From: Corythucha ciliata
Taxonomy: Eukaryota > Arthropoda > Insecta > Hemiptera > Tingidae
Length of the DNA stretch: 64,000 nucleotides
Reading direction: 5' to 3'
Assembly: GCA_038030265.1 (NCBI GenBank)
Contig: CM075939.1
Span: forward strand, 14,737,253 to 14,801,252
The notes under the pieces were generated by a model that saw only the letters and a program-made list of their open reading frames with translations, ran no database searches and was not told where the DNA came from. This document shows, in pieces, positions 9,794 through 21,700 of this stretch (position 1 is its first letter; every line of letters starts with the position of its first letter). The position numbers and the translations under genes were made by a program.

Positions 9794-12700
9794 TAAATGT
9801 TTTTAAATAAATTAAAAATGAATAAAACTAACCTGTAAAAGCGTCAGAAGACTATCAGCCTGGGGTGGTACTTGACTCGCGTGGGGGGGCGTCGCCACTT
9901 GAAGACGTCCAGATCCGGGCGGTGGTTGTGGCCGGTGAGCGGGCGGCGGAGCGGGTCCTTCGTAGTAGACGTGACGTCCACCCGCCGCTCCGTGCATATA
10001 GAGCGTTGCCACTTGAGGTGAATCGGTGGTGCGATCATGGGGCGAGCCACGACGCAATTCCAATGGCGGCGATGCAACAACTACAGCTCCTCCTCCTCCT
10101 CCAACGGCCGCAGCCACCGAGGCGGGAACAGCACTTACCGCTCCCCTGGTGGGCGGCAATTGTGTTGGAGGAGGAGTTGGATGATGAGCGACGGATGACG
10201 GTGAACCTGTTGCCGGACGATCGCCGGACACTGTGACAACGGTTCCTCTTTCGACGGCGCTCAAAGGTGGTAGTTTAGCGCCGACGGGTATGCTACTACC
10301 CCCGCTGAGTCTTTCGTCGATTTCACCGCCTTTCACACCACCTGAGGAAGAAGGCGGGGGTTAAACAAGTGTTCTTAAACGAAAAACAAATAGAAAAGCA
10401 GAACTAACCAGGAGGCCTGTGATATGACTCCCTGTACGTGGGTTGATGGAAGACAAAAGGCGGGTGGCCATAAGGGCCCGGTTGTATATGATGCGGTGGG
10501 TAAGAGACGTGCTGAACATCCCCCTGTAACCAGAAAACATTTTTTTTTTCAAACCAATAAGTAACATTTTCCTCAATCCCTTTCAAGGTTTACTAATTTA
10601 AACTAGCAATTTAAAAAAGCAAAACTACCACCGCTTAAACCAAAGGAGGTCATAAACCCCAAAATTCCCAAGTCCTTTTACCTGTGGCTGAGTCGAGCGT
10701 TGATGCGCTGGGGGTGGACTCTGCCGTGTCCAACTTGGACTTGGAAGAAGCTCCGCAACCACACTGTGCTGTTAGAGTAGTAGGGTCACGCACACAAATT
10801 AGAAAAAGTCCATCACCATTACGAGAATAATTAAGTTAATTACGTGCGAAAAAAACTTTTTTTTATAAAAAAAAAAAGCAAGAGTTACGTTAAGCGACAA
10901 TGATACCCAACCCAAACGTGCACGCGGTAGGGGCAGAGGAAAGGACTCACCAGGGAAGCCTCGTACGCAGACAGTGGTATAGCGGCCTGAACTACCTGAC
11001 CCCGTAGACCCGCCGACGTCGGCGGCGAGTGAACAACAATTCGTTTGCCGTCGACCGTTGTTGTCGAAGGGACACGGGCAGCGCCTTGAGCTTCGGCCGC
11101 TGTTTTGACAATATGCGGTGGACGATGAGCGCCACCACTCGGCGTTCCCGTCATAACGGACGCCGGTTGTTGCTGTTGCGACTGGTGGTGGTGGGGGTGT
11201 TGGTGGTGATGATGGTGGTGAAGGGGGTGGTGTTGTTGTTGTTGTTGGTGGGCTCGAAGGGGCGGTGGACTGGCGACTGAGCCTGTTAGAAGCTGACCTT
11301 GATGAGGGGCTGGCGAGCCGATGACACCTTCGCGCGCTTGCGCCTGATGAGAGGAAAAACGTTTTACAAAATTGACAAAAAAAAAAACGAGTAGTTGGGG
11401 GGGGGGGGTACTCACATTTCCGATGGATTGAAGGATGTGCGCTTTGGGTGTCATAGGTGTGGGCACTTTCGGGATCAGTTGTTGTTGTTGTTGTTGCTGC
11501 TGCTGCTGCACAGGGTGACTTGTGGGCGGGCGAACTCGGCTTGGAGGCGCCGACTGCAAGATGTGACCTTTGTGCGTCAGCGGTACCGCACCAGACACTG
11601 TAGTTTTGACTTGGTGGTGGGGCATAGGTGTGGGCGCAGTAGTTACTCGAAGATTGTGTGGCGATTCCATGGGCATGTGAGCGGTTGAGACGACCATCTG
11701 GGTGATTTTGTGGACGGCCGCCGACGACAACGATGAATGGTGAGAATGAGCCGCGGGCGGAGTCAATTGTGGTGGCATGGCGGCGACTGTCGGTTGAGAC
11801 TGAGCCGGAGCCACCGCTGCGGCGGCGGCGGGGGGAGGAGGCAACGGTGGTCGAACGACACTCGGTCGAACGGTGGACGCTGACCGAGCCGCTTCCTCCT
11901 TGGCAAGAAGGATTCGAGGTTTCTTCTCCGGGGGCTCACCCTCGCTTGGTTCTTTGTTTATTTGAGCCGCGGCGTTACCTCCAGCAATTCTATTAGCCAA
12001 TTTTGCTCTGTTTAAACAAAAACATTATAATTTAAAACATCATTAAATCGAAAATTGCAACAAAAAACCTACCGATTAAGCTCCCCGACAGGAATATACT
12101 GTCCTTCCTCGCTCTCCCTCATGGGAATCAACAAACCAGTCACCGGGTCGATCAGTTTCGTCGGCTCCCCAGCCGCGTTCGTCGCCTGCTGTTGCATACT
12201 CCTAAGTAGCACTTTATTCGGTGGCCCAAGCGCGGCCATACTCGGAGTGGATTGCGCGTGCGTCACCGTAATAGTGGGTTGAACAGTGACGACAGTCTGT
12301 TGAATGGTTGTTGGTACGGGAACTGATTTCACGACTGTCACCTGCGACGCCGCTACTGCTGGTGGAGGCGACACTACTGGTATCGCCACAGTTGGGGGTG
12401 GGACGGTTTTTTTCAGCTTGACTGCTTGACACGGGAGAAGTGACGGTGATGAAACAGGCGGTGGTGGAGGGTGGGGGGATGCCGGCGTGTTTTCGTGAGC
12501 TGGCGGTGGTAGCGGTGTTTGAATCTGTTTTAAAAAAATAATTAAAAACAAACAAAGCCAATTAAATGTTTAAAAAAAATTACCTGTATCTGAGGCTGCT
12601 CCCTTTGAGGTTGAGAAGCCGCAGCTGGCTGCGCCTGGGGAACAGGTTGAGGCGGCGACGCGACAGGAGACTGGGACCGAGGCCGATTCTGCGTCTGCGA

Positions 12701-15700
12701 ATCCCTTCCACCGGCTTGTTTCCTTCGGGGTGATTTCCGTGTCGTTTCAACGGGTGGCGCCAAATTTTGAGCCGTGCTTCGCGTGGCTCGCCTTTGAGGC
12801 CGTCCGCGCGTTGTCATCTCATCGGCAATGTCGTCGTTCATGTTTCGACCGTCCTTTTCTTGGAGTCGACGTGATTTCCTCGTCGTGGTACTGGAGGAGC
12901 CGCTGGGTGGTGACCGAACTGGTGACGGTTGACGAGCGGTGGCGTTGTGGGGCGGCGTCGGTGGTCGTGCTATGAGTTGAGGCGGTGGTAGAGGCGGTTG
13001 TTGCAGCGTCTCCTGCTGTTGTGTGGGTTGCGGTGGTGCGGAAGGAGGCGTCGGCGAGGGTGGAGCAGCTGCCGATTGTTTTGTGTCGGGTGGACTCTTG
13101 ATGGTGAGAATGAGTCGGGGCCGTCCTGTTTCCTCTTCGGAGTCATCTCTGAATTCATACACATCGGTAGATGGCGCTGACGAGGCGTTATTGTGACGGG
13201 CTCGGCGAGCCGCCGCAGCGGCTCCACTGCGACCCGCTTTTCTTCGACGCCCCCGACCTCCACCACGGGTGGGAGTCGTCACCGCGGTTGCGTTATTGTT
13301 GTTCGACGGAGAGCTAGTCACTGGCGGTTGACTCTCAGTCTTCGACGCCGGTGGTGAAAAGTCGTGATCATCCCCAGGCGAGGACGATGAGATGGAGTCT
13401 TTAACCTCGCGAGTTTTGTCTTGTGACGACTCTTTATCCTCAACCTTTACTTTCACACTCTCCTCAACCTGTTGTTTCGTCGACTCGGACGGTGTCGAAC
13501 ACTTCACGACCGTTTCCACAACAGTTTTCACTTCCTCTGCGTACGACTGTTCTACTGGCCGTTGAATTTCCGGCTTGGCCAGCGGTGGTGACTCAACCGG
13601 TTTGTTCACGAGTTCAGGTGGCGCCGGCGGCTGCGGCATTACAACAGCCACCGGTGTTGCCTTGTGGTCATCCTCGGACCGGTGGTGGTTACTCTCCATG
13701 CTCGCCTGACGTTTCCTGAGGGCAAGCTCACGCACCACCTGTTCAATCATCGGCTTATTGGGGAGGCTGGTCGCAGTGTGAGGAGCTTCTGTCGATGTTT
13801 TCCACTGACCGGGCGGCTGTTTACTCGCGGCTCGCATCGTTAAATCTTGAATGACGGCGTTTAGTGGTTTTTCATCTTCGACTACCTCCTTTTTCGGTTC
13901 GTTGTTGGGTGTTGATGAAGGAGAAGGAGGTGGTGGGACTGGTTTAACGGTTTCAACCGTCGATAGCGGTGGTTGTTCGGATGTAGGTTTGATAACGTTG
14001 ATCGGCGCTTTTTGTTGCGGTTGTGAAGGGTTCGGCGATAGATTCATCGGTTTTTCAACGGGAGCCGTGATCGAAGAGTGCACGTGGTGACTTCGAATAA
14101 CCTGCAGAGGGGAGGCGTTCACCTTGCAGTCCTCGACTGATTGAAGCTGAGGAACTTCCGTTTTTTTCTGAGCAATCACCAGAGGACGCACGGTCGTCGT
14201 CTGCAACGGTGCCACGGGAGCTGACTGCTGAGGAGGTGCCGCCACGGGATGAGGGCGCCCCAATTTTAAATTTTGTCCACTCGCAGGATTCGACGAAATT
14301 TGTGGATTCGGTGTGACGACGTGAAGTTGTTTTTGACCGTCTTTAGGCGTCGCGAGGCTCACTTTAACTGGTGGAGTCTGAACGGGCGGAGTCACCACCG
14401 ATGCTGCTGTTTGAACCACGAGATGAGACGTGTGGCTACTACTGACGGCGGCTGGTTTCATCGGAGGGAATGAGACGGGAAGACGGTGAATCGGCAGTGG
14501 AGGTGTCGGAGGTTGAGCCACGACGACGCTCGATGGCGGCGGAGGGGGAGCCGGGGCTTGTAAAAGAGGAACGTGAGACGATTTGGCCTGTGCTGGCATC
14601 ACCTTGATGTCGGTGGTTTTGGCGTGGTGTACGGCGACTGGTGGAAGTTGGTGAATCGTCGCAGGTGGCTCAGGTGTGGGGTGAGTCACAATTTTAGTCG
14701 GCTCGCTGGATTTGAGTGGCGCTGGCGTCGGTTTGACAATTGTCGAAACTTTCTGGGCCGCTGAAGTTTTAATCGCCTCGTTCTTGTCCGGTTTCTTCTC
14801 CATCGGTTTAACCACTTCAGGTTCAGATTTTTCCACAGCGTCCTGCGACTCCGAGTCGGACTCACTCTTCTTGTCCTTATGGTCAGGCGTCCGAGGCATC
14901 TGTAGAGGTCGTGGGCTTTCCTTAAGAGACGAATCCGCCGACGAACAAGCCAACGACATGATTCGCTCCTCTAGCCCCTCCCTCGTCCCACCTTCACCTC
15001 CGTTTTGACGCTGATAGAATGACGTTGGTATGTCGGGAGTTCGCGGAGGTCTCGAAAAATCGATAGGATCGAATGTATCCTCAGTGTCGGTATCGATTTG
15101 TAGGTCGGGCTCCGAGACGGGAGTGTCCGGTTTGGGCGTGTCATCGGAGTAGCCTTCGAAGCCACCACCGAAGGAGTCCTCCATCAGAAGGGCTGCTACG
15201 GCGTCTTCGGTTTCCTCTTGCGAGATGATTGTTCCCTGTTTTTCTTCAACTGGAACGACTAGCTCTTCCGCCTGTTTAGGCTTCTCCGGTTCCTCTTCTT
15301 TCACAGGTGAGCACGTGGACTCCGAGATGCTTTTAACGGCCGTCTCGTGAATGTTATCGTCCAAATTGAGGCTAAAACCTGGGAGATCGAGTTTCTTAGC
15401 GGGGGCGGCATGGTTGGATGGTGGGGGACTGTCGAGGAGGCTGGACAGCGACTGTTGTTGAATATTTGTCGCATCAACTTCCATTTCTTCGTTCTCTTGT
15501 TTGATTTCCACAGCCGGCTCGACTTTAACTTCCGGTTTACACTCTTCCTCGTCCTCCTCTTTCACTTTGACCTCAGGAGCAGCCTCCTCTGTCACCCCTT
15601 CCTCCTTTTTGATGTCCTCCTTCGAGTGTGACACAACAGTCGCCTCATCATTCCTATGATGTTTCCCCTTCTCTTCACGACTCTTCTTCCTCTTTTTCTT

Positions 15701-18700
15701 CTTCGTTTTCATCATCTCACCGCCCCCACCAATCAAACCATCCGACGGGTGGTCCATCATTTTCGCCTCGATGGCACGTCCAGCTTCGTCCAGTTCCCTC
15801 ATCTTCTTCTCCCGCCTCTTTTTCTCCTTTTTCCTATGGTTTTCCCGTTCGGACTCGGAGTCCGACCCATAAACCTGCGAAACTTGCCATTTTGTCGCCG
15901 CTTTCTCTGAATCGTCCGACAGGGGCCCGAAAATGTCCTCGTACTTTTCATCCCTCGGCTTGGGCGGCGCTTCTCTCTCCTTCTTTTTCTTGTCGTCGTC
16001 TTTATCTTTGTGCGACCTTTTCTTCTCTTTTTTCGACGAATGTTTTTTGATGCCGTCCTCGATTTCGTCATTCTTTTGCCTTTTCTGTTTCTTTTTGTGC
16101 GACTTCTTTCTCGGTTGTTGCTCCGAAGTGGACGAGTCCAGTGAGTTACGCCTGAACGATTCAGGGGACGAAGACTGTACGAGTGGTGGCACCGTGCACG
16201 ATGACGTCTCCTCGGTGAAATGATTGACCGTCTCACAGTTGTTGTGAGCGTTGGCGTTGACGTCATTGCGAACACTTGCCGAGTCCTCGAAACCAAGGTC
16301 ACCCTCGCTCTCATCCGAATGGATTCGCACGCTTGTTTTCATGACGCGAGCCGTTATCTTGGACATGTCGTCCTCTGAAGTGTCCGACAGGATTTTCCTC
16401 GTTTTAGTGTTGTTGCCCTCGAAACTGATGACACGCGAAGATTTCATTTTGGGCGTTGAACTCGCCTTAACGGGGACACGCTCGTCCTCGCTAATGTCCG
16501 AAACGATTTTATTTCGACTTCCGCCCGTTTTCACGGCTTCGTTATCGGATAGAAACACATTCTTCCTCGGTTTAGGAGTCAGAATTGTGTCGTCCTCCGA
16601 AGTGTCGTACCTCATTTTTCTGTTTCGTATCCGGACGTCCGACTCAGAGATGTTGTCATCCTCGGAGCTCGTCAGCAGGAGTTTATTGTTACACCGTCGA
16701 AGGCTTCCCTTCTCCGAGTCAGAGTCTTCGTCGTACGACGTCGACCGTTTTTTCTCCTCGCGTTTCGCTCTACTTTGTTTCAGAGCATGGAATTTCTCTT
16801 TGAGCTTTTCCTGACGTTTTTCCTCCTCAAGTTTTTGCATGTTTTTCGTCGAACGTGCCTTCACCTTGTCATACATTGAAATGTACGCAGGCTCGTCGTC
16901 CACGATGTCAAAAATGGAGTGCTGCTGTCGTTTGCTCGCCTTGTGCTCGTCATCTCCCGAATTGAGATCCGACTCGCTCGCTGTGCCATTCTCTCGTGGA
17001 CGACTTTTAATGAAACGTGGCGGCTCTTTATTCCGTTTCTCGCCCGAATTCCTTTTATCTTTCCGAATCGGTTTCGGCGTCTTTTCCGTCTCACCGCCGT
17101 GGTTGTTAGTTTCAGCGACGTTATTCTCATCGTGTTTTTTCGACTCTTTCTCTTTGTCTTCTTTGATTTTGTCTTCGAGAAGTTTCGTGTAGCCCTTAGC
17201 GTGTTTCTCACTGCTGCTTTTTCGACTGCTACCGCTCGATCGTCCACTGTCCTTTGAATCCCGCCTCTCCGGTTTACTTCGTTTCGGGTCTTCGCCTATG
17301 TCGAAACTATCCTGCGAGCTGAGCCTTCTTTTGCAGCCAATCGTCGCGGGCCATGTGCCCGAAGAGTTTTTATCCCGTTTTTTGTCTTTTTTCTCGTCAT
17401 AGCTCACAATTGACTTGCGGCACTCCACGACAGGGTCGATGTTGTTGTACTCACCATCGTGATCGCCGTTCATTTTGGGTTCAACCGACTCGTAGTCGCG
17501 GTTCCTCTTTTTGTCCTTTTCACTTTCTCTTTCGCGTCGCCTTTCTTTCTCCTCCTTTTTCCTCTCGGTGATCTCTTTAAGGCGCTCCTGCGCGGCTTCT
17601 TTGCGCAGTGAGTCAAACACCTCTTCCGCCGTTTTCTTCTCCTCTTTCCTCTTATGTGACGAGTCGCCGTCACGTTTCCTACAGTTGTCACGATCTTTTG
17701 ACTTCCTTTCACCGTCACGATGACGCTCGTATTTGACGTCGTTCTTTTTCTCCGAGTCCTTGTAGTTGATTTTGTTGAAGGTTGTCGCGTCAAAATCGAA
17801 ATTATTTTCAATGTAACTGGCCGATTCTTTCCTCCTGTCATTCTCTTTAGAGTCTTTCTTTCTCTCGAAAAATGTCTCACCCTCATTGTTTATGATGGCG
17901 TCTGCTACTTGCGTCTCTGACTTTTCAGTCGTCGTCGACACCCGGTTGTTCTCCTCGAAGTAATGTTTATTGTTTTGTTCGACGATTTCCACTGTCGCTG
18001 TCGTCGCCACCACCACAGTCCGTTTTTTCTCACTTTTCACGTGATTTCTCGTTTCTTCACTCTTATCTTTCGATTCGGAGTGACGTCGCTTCTCCTCCCT
18101 GGCCATATGGCGAGCGATGACACCCTCGGGTGTGTCAGGGCTCTTTCTGTTCGACTTAAGGCGACTGCTTACACCATCCTGAGTGTCGTCTTTGTCTTTC
18201 TTTTTCTCCTTGCCGCCACCGTCGACGGCATGTTCACGGCGATTCGTCTTGCCGTCCGGTTGTGAGTCAGTTTTAACTGCCGTTGAAGTGTCGTTGTCAC
18301 GGCGGTCGATATTTTTATGGTGGCGCAGACTGTCGGCGAAGCCGAACACTTTTTTGAATAGGGAGTGCTCTTTGGAGATTTCATTTTCAGAATTTTTCCG
18401 TTTTTCTTCTTTGTGTTTCGATGATGTGACTTCTTTTTTATGCTCATCGTCGCCCTTTTTCGCGTCGTCATGGTCTTTTTTATTCGAGCGAGACGAATTC
18501 GAGTCATTTTCACCTTTTCCTGAATTGGATTCGCCGCTATCTCTTCGCCTTTCCTCTTTTTTGTCACGTTTCATGACGGAGGGCTCGACGCCCAGGGGTT
18601 TACTCTCCTCCTCTTTGTCTACTTCTACGTCCTTTTTGGCATCAGGTACTTTCTTAAGTTTAGTAGGATTGTCGCTATCGACGCTGTCGCGCGTTCTCCG

Positions 18701-21700
18701 CCTGTCACGCTCCGAGTTGACCCCTAGAACGTCTTTCTTTTTATCGTCAACGAAGTTATGCCTATGAACAGGGGGAGGCTCCGTCGGCTCTTTCCGCCTT
18801 TCGATGACGTCAGACGGAGTTGGAGTCGTCGCCGTTGTCGTTGCAGCGGGTCCAGCGACCACCGAGGGAGAGGGTTTTTTCTCGTCAACAACAACTTCGG
18901 CGTATCGCTCTTTCCTCGGGTCAACAGGCAGCGGCAGTGGCGGCCTTAACCTGTCAAACTGAGGGTCAACGTCCGCACTCGCTCGCCTCTTTTCATGGGT
19001 GGATTTTTCACCGCCCACGTCTACGCTATTCCGCCGTTTTTCGGACGCACTCTTCCGTCTTTCACAGACTTGCACGTCTTTCACTTTGTCACTTTCACTA
19101 GTGTCATCCTTTTTGACGGCGGCCTCACTTGTCCTGTCGACGTGACACGGCGGTGGCGGTGGCGGCGGAGGTTGCTGAGGCGGCGGTGGTGGTGGAGGCG
19201 GCGGCGGTGGTGGTGGTTGTTGGGTGGGGACTGGCGGAGCCGCGGGTTGTGGTTGTTGCTGCTGCTGCTGCTGTTGGTCGTCACGAGAGGGGCGGCGTCG
19301 AGGATCGCTTCGCGAGCCACTACTTGTCGTCGTCATCGTTGTTGACGACTCTTCGACGCTGTCCCTTCGAATGGGGCAGACCATTTTCGAGGAGGGCTTG
19401 GGGGACGGTATCGGAGGGGTTGGTGTCGCCGCCGCTGGGGTGTGTTCCTTTTTAACCGCAGGAACTGACGACGACGGTGTCACCGCTTTCGATTGCGGTT
19501 TCGCGACAGAAGGCCGAGGGCTCGTTTCGACTGACGAAGTCGAAGGCGAGGAGATCTTTGGTGTAAACTGTCGCGTACAGTTGGCTAGGAATGTCGAAGA
19601 AGATTTCGGTGTTGTGACTGTCGCGGGGGTGGTGGGGGTGCTGCACTCGGCCGGAGTTGTCGGTGTTGACGGCGTCGTCGCTGCTGGGCTCGTAGTGGGA
19701 GGAGTGGTTGTTGTCGTTGGATGGCTCGGAAACGGGTACTGTAGCCCAGAGGATTTGTTCACGGGTGACGACATAGGCGACATGTCGAGTCGCCTTAGAG
19801 CGTTCGTTCTCGCTGGAACAAACTCTCTCGGTTCGTACTTTTCACCGAAATTTTCCAAACGTTTCGAGTCTTCGTCAAACACCGATCGTTTCGCCAGAAC
19901 GGATTTCACAATTTCTGACGGTTGAAGTTCGTGAACGTCCCGATCAAGAAGTTTGTGACGAATTTTCAAAGCGGACGCGTCCAATTTAGTGACACCAGTA
20001 CGCGAGCCCGACCACTTTTCATATTTTTCATCGAGCGAGCGCAACCGTTCCTCCCATTCAGGCGACGGCGGCGACGGCTCCGAGTCGGATGACGACGAGT
20101 GAGGCGTCAGCGGTGACGTGGGCGGGCTGGGTGGAGCGGGTCGCGGCGAAAGGACTTGTGCCGCAAACCTGGGCAACGGTAGGGAGAGCGGGTCGTTTGG
20201 TCGATCGCGCGGTGCTCGCCTCGGTTCGACGGGCGTCAGATTTTCAGGGCGCTCGTCGCACAGAGGAGTACCAGGGCGACTCCCCTCACCGCCGCTTTGA
20301 CTTCGTCGGTGTTTACTGCACCGTCGCCTGTTCGTCTCCTCTCCCGAACTCGTACAGTCTTCAAGCTGTTCAAGTAGAGCAACTCGCTCTTTCTGTAGAT
20401 GCCTGATGTCACCCGATGAGGGTGTCGAACTTTGAACATCTTCAGACTGAGCGTCCTCATAGCTCCTGCAACAAATTTCAATTATGTGTATCGTTCAATT
20501 TTTATTTAAATTTAAACAAAAAAAATTTTACCTGTATCGCCTGTCCATATATTCCGCGCTGTACTCAAACCTTCCTGTAGCCGACGACGTCGAATGTCTC
20601 GACGATGACGTTGCCGTTGCCGACCGCGGCGTCGGAGCCATAGTGGGTGATGTCACGTTGCCCGTAGCTACAGTTTTCGCGAAATTCGACCGAGGCATAG
20701 TGACAGCGGCCGCCGCCACCGTCGTCATCGACGACGACGACGACAACAACAAACCACCACCATTGGACGACGTCGAGTTCGTCGTCACCGCCGCCGGTGT
20801 CACTCCACCCGAGGACGCGTACCTCACGTTGGGCGATGCCATGCCACCACTGCCGTTGCCACTATTCGGTGTCAGAGGCGGTACCGCAACAGGCGTTCCT
20901 CCTCCCACACCGCTGGGAGTCGTATATCGAGTAACAACGACTGAAGCGGCGCCGGATGACGGCGACTCGTAGACTCGCACCGTACTGGTGGACACGGTGC
21001 TCTGCGGCGATGACTGCAGGCTGTAACAATCACAAACTTGTTCTTTAAAACTGTCTTTAAAAAATCGATTTAATTCCCTCACATACCTGTTATCGAAAGT
21101 TGAATGGCTCGTTGAACTCTGCTTGTCAATGTGGTCATAGAACGCCTCCTGACACTCCCGCGACGCGTAGTCCACTTGAAGTTTTCGCCCTCGCAGTACA
21201 ACCCCTCGCATCTCCTTGACCGCCAGGGCGGCATAGGCCATCTAAAAATAAAATAAAAATAGTCAACATTTTCAACAGTTTTACCATACCAAATGAGAGG
21301 TAATTTTTGATAAATTTTACCTGCTCGTAGAAGACAAGAGCGTGCCCTCGACTCCTGTCGATGACAGCGTGCGACACGGGTCCAAATTGGCCGAACTGTT
21401 GACTCAGATATTTCTCTGACACCGTGTCTGAAACAGAGAGAGAGAGAGGGACAAAAAATATATTAACGCGAAAAATTAGATAATTTGTGTCACCTTCTAG
21501 AGAAAGACTAAAAAAAGATACAGGCACACCATGTTAAAGACCTGACACTTCTACCCCACCCCACCACACCTTCCCATCACCCTGTGACCTGAGCGAATCA
21601 GCGTTTATGATTTCCAATTTTTTGTGGAGACCTAAGCATCTTCCAGCCCGACTTTTCGCTTATTAGACGAAAAAAGAAACTAACAAGATAAATAATTTTT

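Larger units (their letters stand above)
3898..9832. other. 5.9-kb spen intron 18, repeat-filled
   Basis: Contains several degenerate minisatellite families listed separately, GC-rich dispersed fragments with AGGGCCGGATTT/ACGGCCCTG motifs (about 5,090-5,180, 7,100-7,200, 7,520-7,565, 9,390-9,490) and G/C homopolymers. The part nearest exon 19 (about 3,950-4,260) holds a splice-site-flanked 9-nt segment. No gene is seen. Confidence 0.7.

Noticed and set aside
9844..10336. Alternative frames over spen exon 18
   Set aside because: Only the frame ending ADSLLTLLQ joins in phase to the SPOC exon and to exon 17.
12584..20465. Long plus-strand open frames opposite the large spen exon (for example 19224-19925, 18183-18767, 16251-16814)
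   Set aside because: They mirror the biased codon use of the sense strand (TCG, GAC, AAG codons give few antisense stops), have homopolymer-rich translations and no recognisable domain.
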